Positions 60,421-64,000 of a DNA stretch of 64,000 nt are shown here, in pieces. The DNA comes from JAHECQ01 sp047638695 (GTDB taxonomy: Bacteria; Actinomycetota; Acidimicrobiia; Acidimicrobiales; SZUA-35), in the NCBI GenBank assembly GCA_047638695.1, contig JBLINY010000008.1, positions 1 through 64,000 of the forward strand, given 5' to 3'. Within the stretch, counting starts at the first letter, position 1, and the number at the start of each line of letters is the position of its first letter. The notes under the pieces were generated by a model, which searched no databases, was not told the DNA's origin, and was given only the letters and a program-made list of their open reading frames with translations. The position numbers and the translations under genes were made by a program.

Positions 60421-61176
60421 ATGACCACCGGGTCGGATGTGGGCCAGAGATCGTGCATCATCATCGGACCGGGTAGGGCCGGTCAGTCGTTCTCGATCGC
60501 CCTCGAGCGGATCGGCTGGACGGTCGTCGAGTTCTGGGGACGTCACGACGACATCTCAACGGTGCCCGACGGCGTCGACCTCGTGCTGCTGACCGTCAGT
60601 GACGAGGCCATCGCGTCTGTTGCGGCAAGACTTGGCGCCAGCGCTGCCGTGGTCGCCCACGTGTCCGGGGTATGCGATCTCGACGTCCTGGGGCCGCACA
60701 CCAATGTCGGTTCACTCCATCCACTCATGTCGCTTCCTGACGCCGAAATCGGGGCCGCACGACTGCTCGACGCGTGCACGTTCGCCGTTGACGGCGATTC
60801 ACTGGTCAAGCGCCTGGTTGACGAGCTCGGCGGCAACGCCATCTCGATCCCCGCCTCCCAACGGGCGCTGTATCACGCCACTGCGTGCATCGCTGCCAAT
60901 CATCTTGTGGCACTGTGCGATCAGATCGAGCACCTGGCCGCACAGGTCGGTGTACCAGCCGAGGCCTACTGGAAGCTCATGACAACCACCTTCGACAACG
61001 TCATTGCCAAGGGCGCCCAGGCGGCGCTGACCGGCCCGGCAGCTCGGGGCGACTGGGAAACGGTCAAAGGTCACATCGCTTCACTTGCGTCGGCCGACCA
61101 GGAGCTATATCTCAGTCTCAGCAAACGGGCGGCCACGGTGGCCGGCCAAAGCTGGCCGAAAGACCTCGTTCCATGA
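60421..61176 (+). CDS. Rossmann-fold DUF2520 protein of the pantothenate operon
   Basis: A 251-residue protein: CIIIGPGRAGQSFSIALERI is the dinucleotide-binding loop, VGSLHPLMS the family signature, then a C-terminal helical DUF2520 domain (CIAANHLVALCDQIEHLA). The architecture resembles ketopantoate/6-phosphogluconate-type dehydrogenases. It lies directly before panC, as Rv3603c does in Mycobacterium tuberculosis. A redox step in pantothenate synthesis is a reasonable but unproven guess. TAGCCT (60408-60413) is seven bases before the ATG. Confidence 0.85.
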   Translation: MTTGSDVGQRSCIIIGPGRAGQSFSIALERIGWTVVEFWGRHDDISTVPDGVDLVLLTVSDEAIASVAARLGASAAVVAHVSGVCDLDVLGPHTNVGSLHPLMSLPDAEIGAARLLDACTFAVDGDSLVKRLVDELGGNAISIPASQRALYHATACIAANHLVALCDQIEHLAAQVGVPAEAYWKLMTTTFDNVIAKGAQAALTGPAARGDWETVKGHIASLASADQELYLSLSKRAATVAGQSWPKDLVP

Positions 61177-62027
61177 CCATCAGACAAATCGACAACATCG
61201 CGATGCTTCGGATCGAACTCGACCGCGCCCGGGCCAACGGCAAGAGCATCGGATTCGTCCCAACCATGGGGTTCTTGCACGAGGGTCACGCATCATTGAT
61301 GCGAGCCGCGGCAGCCGACAACGATCTCGTTGTTGCCAGCATCTTCGTGAATCCGCTGCAGTTCGGCGCTGACGAAGACCTCAGCACCTACCCCCGGGAT
61401 CTTCCACGTGACACCGAGCTGGCAGCCGAAGCTGGCGTCGACCTTCTCTTCACCCCCGACGTTGACGAGATGTACCCGTTTGGGCCCGTGCTCACAAGCG
61501 TCTCCATCGATGCCCTAAGCAACATGTTGGAAGGGGCGACTCGCCCTGATCATTTCGCCGGGATGGCGACCGTTGTCACCAAGCTCTTCTCGATCGTCGG
61601 CGCCTGCCGGGCCTATTTCGGCCAGAAGGATTACCAACAGCTGGCGATCGTTCGGCGCTTCGTCGCGGACCTTTCGATCCCTGTCGACGTTGTTGGTTGC
61701 CCGATCATTCGAGCCGAAGATGGGCTAGCGCTTTCCAGTCGCAACACGTATCTGCAACCAGATGAACGAGTGGCCGCCACCGTCCTCAATCGGGCGCTGT
61801 TGGCCGGAGCCGCGCTGATCTCTTCTGGCCAACAGAACCCCACGATCGTGGCGAACGCCATGACAAAACTGGTCGACGCCGAACCATTGGCCACGCTCGA
61901 CTATGCCGCGGTCGTCGACGCTGACACCCTTGCGGTACCGGAACTCATTTCTGAACCTTGGCGTTTGCTCGTCGCCGCCCAGGTCGGCAAGCCCCGCCTC
62001 ATCGACAACATCGGAGTCGCATCGTGA
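61173..62027 (+). CDS. panC: Pantothenate synthetase
   Basis: A 284-residue PanC: VPTMGFLHEGHASLM with the HxGH motif, FVNPLQFGADEDLSTYPRD, FGQKDYQQLAIVRR and a KMSKS-like RAEDGLALSSRN. It joins pantoate and beta-alanine using ATP. ATG 61173 overlaps the DUF2520 stop; its own stop overlaps panB. Length is typical. Confidence 0.96.
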   Translation: MTIRQIDNIAMLRIELDRARANGKSIGFVPTMGFLHEGHASLMRAAAADNDLVVASIFVNPLQFGADEDLSTYPRDLPRDTELAAEAGVDLLFTPDVDEMYPFGPVLTSVSIDALSNMLEGATRPDHFAGMATVVTKLFSIVGACRAYFGQKDYQQLAIVRRFVADLSIPVDVVGCPIIRAEDGLALSSRNTYLQPDERVAATVLNRALLAGAALISSGQQNPTIVANAMTKLVDAEPLATLDYAAVVDADTLAVPELISEPWRLLVAAQVGKPRLIDNIGVAS

Positions 62028-62926
62028 CCGATTCGAACCCAATAACAGCCAAGCCCGCAGCGAAACCCAAGAAACGGACGGTGCCTCGGATCCTCGGATC
62101 CAAGCGCCGCAACGGGGCTGATGCCCTCGTCATGGTCACCGCCTACGACGCTCCCTCTGCTCGGGTCGCCCACGAGGCCGATGTCGATCTCATCCTGGTC
62201 GGAGACTCGGTCGCCATGGTGGTGCTCGGTTACAACGACACGCTTCAGGTGACGGTCGACGACATCGCCCACCACACCGCTGCCGTTGCCAGGGCCAAGC
62301 CCAACGTGGTGATCGTTGGCGACATGCCCTGGATGAGCTTCCATGTCTCGATCGAAGAATCAGTTCGCAACGCAGCGACCCTCGTTCGGGCCGGCGCTCA
62401 TTGCGTGAAGCTGGAAGGCGGCATGAAACGAGCAGCGACGGTTCGCGCCATCGTCGATGCCGAGATCCCCGTGATGGGCCACATCGGGCTTACCCCGCAG
62501 TCGTCAAACGTGATGGGCGGCTTCAAAGTGCAGGGCCGAGAGCTCGACGGCGCCAAGATTCTCGTCGACGAAGCGCTGGCGCTCGAAGAGGCCGGCTGCT
62601 TCGCCGTCGTCATCGAAGGTGTGCCCAGCGAAGTTGGGACCCGCATCACCGAGGCCCTTTCGATCCCCACCATTGGCATCGGTGCCGGGCCAGATACCGA
62701 CGGTCAGGTGCTGGTGTACCACGACATTGTTGGCCTCGAGAACCGGTTCAAGCCCAAATTTGTGCGCCGTTACGGCACCGGGTTCGACGACCAGGTCGGC
62801 TCGCTATCGAGCTATGCCTCCGACGTCCGGACCGGTGCCTTTCCCGGGCCCGACGAGGTCTACGCGGCCAAGGACGACGACCTCGGCGAGGCGCTAAGTC
62901 TGTACGGCGGAACCCCGGCCGACTGA
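62024..62926 (+). CDS. panB: Ketopantoate hydroxymethyltransferase
   Basis: A ~300-residue PanB: MVTAYDAPSARVAHEADVD, LVGDSVAMVVLGY, GDMPWMSFH, KLEGG, GHIGLTPQS and FAVVIEGVPSEVG with the catalytic Glu. It adds a hydroxymethyl group from 5,10-methylene-THF to 2-oxoisovalerate. The start is GTG 62024, in GTGA overlap with panC. The N-terminus has a basic extension. panD is not in the window. Confidence 0.96.
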   Translation: MTDSNPITAKPAAKPKKRTVPRILGSKRRNGADALVMVTAYDAPSARVAHEADVDLILVGDSVAMVVLGYNDTLQVTVDDIAHHTAAVARAKPNVVIVGDMPWMSFHVSIEESVRNAATLVRAGAHCVKLEGGMKRAATVRAIVDAEIPVMGHIGLTPQSSNVMGGFKVQGRELDGAKILVDEALALEEAGCFAVVIEGVPSEVGTRITEALSIPTIGIGAGPDTDGQVLVYHDIVGLENRFKPKFVRRYGTGFDDQVGSLSSYASDVRTGAFPGPDEVYAAKDDDLGEALSLYGGTPAD

Positions 62927-63018
62927 GCATTGCAGCCCGTGGGACGTACCGTCGATCGGTCGACCGCGCCTCAACTGCGAAGCTGGGGTTGGCGTAACTT
63001 CCAGTAGGTTCGGGACTT

Positions 63019-64000
63019 GTGAAGTCTCTGCTCTCCGATGCCCCGCACTCGTTCGAGGCTGGCTTCAACGCCATCCGGCGAGAACTCGACGTTCCGGACG
63101 CGTTTCCTGCGAATGTGCTGGAAGCAGCTCGCTCGGCGAGACCCGCCGAGTTCGAGCGCATCGATGCTCGGCACATCCCGTTCGTGGCCGTCGACCCTGA
63201 GGGGGCCACTGATCTCGACCAGGCATTCGCGGCCGAGGCCAATCCGGCTACTAGCCCGGGCGGCTACCGGGTCTTCTACGCAATAGCCGACGTCGGCGCC
63301 TTCCTCACTCCTGGCGGCCCGATAGATACTGAGGCAAGGAAGCGGGGCACCACCTTGTACAGCCCCGACCTTCGCACTCCCCTGCACCCACCGGTCATCA
63401 GCGAAGACCGGGCCAGCCTGCTGCCGGGCGGCGAACGCCCAGCTCTGTTGTGGACCATCGATCTCGGCCCCGACGGCGAGGCAGTCAATGCCCGCCTCGA
63501 GCGGGCCACCGTCCGAGTGAGCGAGGCCATCAGCTACGCCGAGGCCCAGCACCGAGCCGACGGCAGCGACGAGCTGATGGTTCTTCTCCGCACGATCGGG
63601 CAACTCCGTCAACAGCAGGAAATGGCGAGGGGAGGCGTGAGCCTCAACCTGCCGTCACAGGAGATCGCCGAGCGCGAGGGCAACTACACACTCGAGTACC
63701 GCGATGCGCTCCCAATCGAGGGTTGGAACGCTCAGATCTCGCTCCTCACCGGCATCGTGGCCGGCAAGGCCATGGCCGAGGCCAATGTCGGCATTCTTCG
63801 AACGCTGCCGCCAACGCGGAACCAAGATCTGCGGAAACTGCGCCGGCAGGCCAAGAGCCTGGGAGTCGATTGGCCCGATCAGCTCGAGTACCCCGAGATG
63901 ATCCGCGGCGTGCAGCCCGGCACACCGGCCAAGAACGCCTTCCTCTTGCAGGCTGCTCGCTCTTTTCGTGGTGCCGGCTATGCCGGATTCAACGGACCCC
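63019..64000 (+). CDS. RNB-domain exoribonuclease (RNase II/R family), 3' end outside the window
   Basis: The frame runs open from GTG 63019 to the window end (327 codons). The RNB signature is clear: VDPEGATDLDQAFAAE (catalytic Asp cluster), YRVFYAIADVGAFLTPGGPIDTEA, RGTTLYSPD, HPPVISEDRASLLPG and LLTGIVAGKAM. There are no N-terminal cold-shock/CSD domains before RNB, as in many actinobacterial short forms. It degrades RNA 3' to 5'. TAGGTT (63005-63010) lies eight bases before the GTG, a leaderless arrangement. Confidence 0.9.
   Translation, partial: MKSLLSDAPHSFEAGFNAIRRELDVPDAFPANVLEAARSARPAEFERIDARHIPFVAVDPEGATDLDQAFAAEANPATSPGGYRVFYAIADVGAFLTPGGPIDTEARKRGTTLYSPDLRTPLHPPVISEDRASLLPGGERPALLWTIDLGPDGEAVNARLERATVRVSEAISYAEAQHRADGSDELMVLLRTIGQLRQQQEMARGGVSLNLPSQEIAEREGNYTLEYRDALPIEGWNAQISLLTGIVAGKAMAEANVGILRTLPPTRNQDLRKLRRQAKSLGVDWPDQLEYPEMIRGVQPGTPAKNAFLLQAARSFRGAGYAGFNGP

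Noticed and set aside
1..64000. tRNA, rRNA, insertion sequences, integrases, attachment sites
   Set aside because: I looked through the intergenic gaps and found no cloverleaf with a GTTCGA-type T loop, no transposase or integrase motifs and no long terminal repeats; very short or diverged elements could be missed without a search tool.

Overview
The window is 64 kb of gene-dense DNA, about 60% G+C by eye, with no rRNA, tRNA, insertion sequence or CRISPR array that I could see. Several sets of neighbours are typical of Actinomycetota: a histidine phosphatase + DUF3090 + SCO1664-like kinase trio, DUF2520 next to panC/panB, a BldC-like HTH protein, DUF2510, a reduced Tad pilus locus and an F420-type oxidoreductase subunit. 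An uncultured, probably aquatic member of the Acidimicrobiia is the best fit, but this is inference from gene content. Many transcription units start with a TANNNT hexamer 6-9 bases before the start codon, which suggests that leaderless mRNAs are common.

Layout. 1-900: 3' part of a PAS-GGDEF protein. 916-10464 (minus): six overlapping genes for purine/ureide breakdown (carbamoylase/allantoate-type M20 hydrolase, YgfK-like Fe-S protein, D-carbamoylase, fused XdhD-like molybdoenzyme, PLP enzyme, 8-oxoguanine-deaminase-like amidohydrolase), with a thiamine-binding-like protein and an HTH regulator diverging at 10526-11160. 11392-13496: a MetE-C-like protein and a DUF1295 membrane protein. 13504-23866: an exopolysaccharide locus (GT2, PssE/PssD-like pair, phosphotransferase, flippase, GH26-like lipoprotein, O-antigen ligase, Wzz/BY-kinase-like protein, LCP transferase). 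23982-33378: mixed genes including Tag, a type-5 uracil-DNA glycosylase, an ATPase-less EccC-like protein, the actinobacterial trio, a PEP-mutase-family protein, a phosphoribosyltransferase and a DUF4214 protein. 33392-39963 (minus): Tad/Flp pilus genes. 40189-54433: housekeeping and accessory genes (MFS, UvrD-like helicase, AlkA-like glycosylase, class C beta-lactamase-like hydrolase, D-threonine-aldolase-like protein, fused indolepyruvate:ferredoxin oxidoreductase, DUF72). 54430-59579: a candidate RiPP cluster. 59584-64000: mutM, DUF2520, panC, panB and the start of an RNB-family exoribonuclease.

Two systems stand out. The first is the purine operon. It resembles the gene set linked to oxygen-independent urate/purine breakdown in gut bacteria (xdh, ygfK, ssnA, ygeX, ygeY), but with different parts: a D-carbamoylase and an L-carbamoylase/allantoate-type hydrolase, a cysteine-synthase-like PLP enzyme, a YgfK without its flavin/NAD(P)H domain, and no FAD subunit for the molybdoenzyme. 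The second is the 54.4-59.6 kb cluster: a 32-residue peptide with a YxxPxI leader motif and a strong ribosome binding site, next to an ABC exporter without a peptidase domain, a PqqD/RRE protein, a Ser-His signal-peptidase-like protease, an HPr-kinase-like protein, a 58-residue protein and a nucleotidyltransferase. The lasso cyclase and the transglutaminase-like protease are absent, so the peptide modification, if there is one, would be of another kind.
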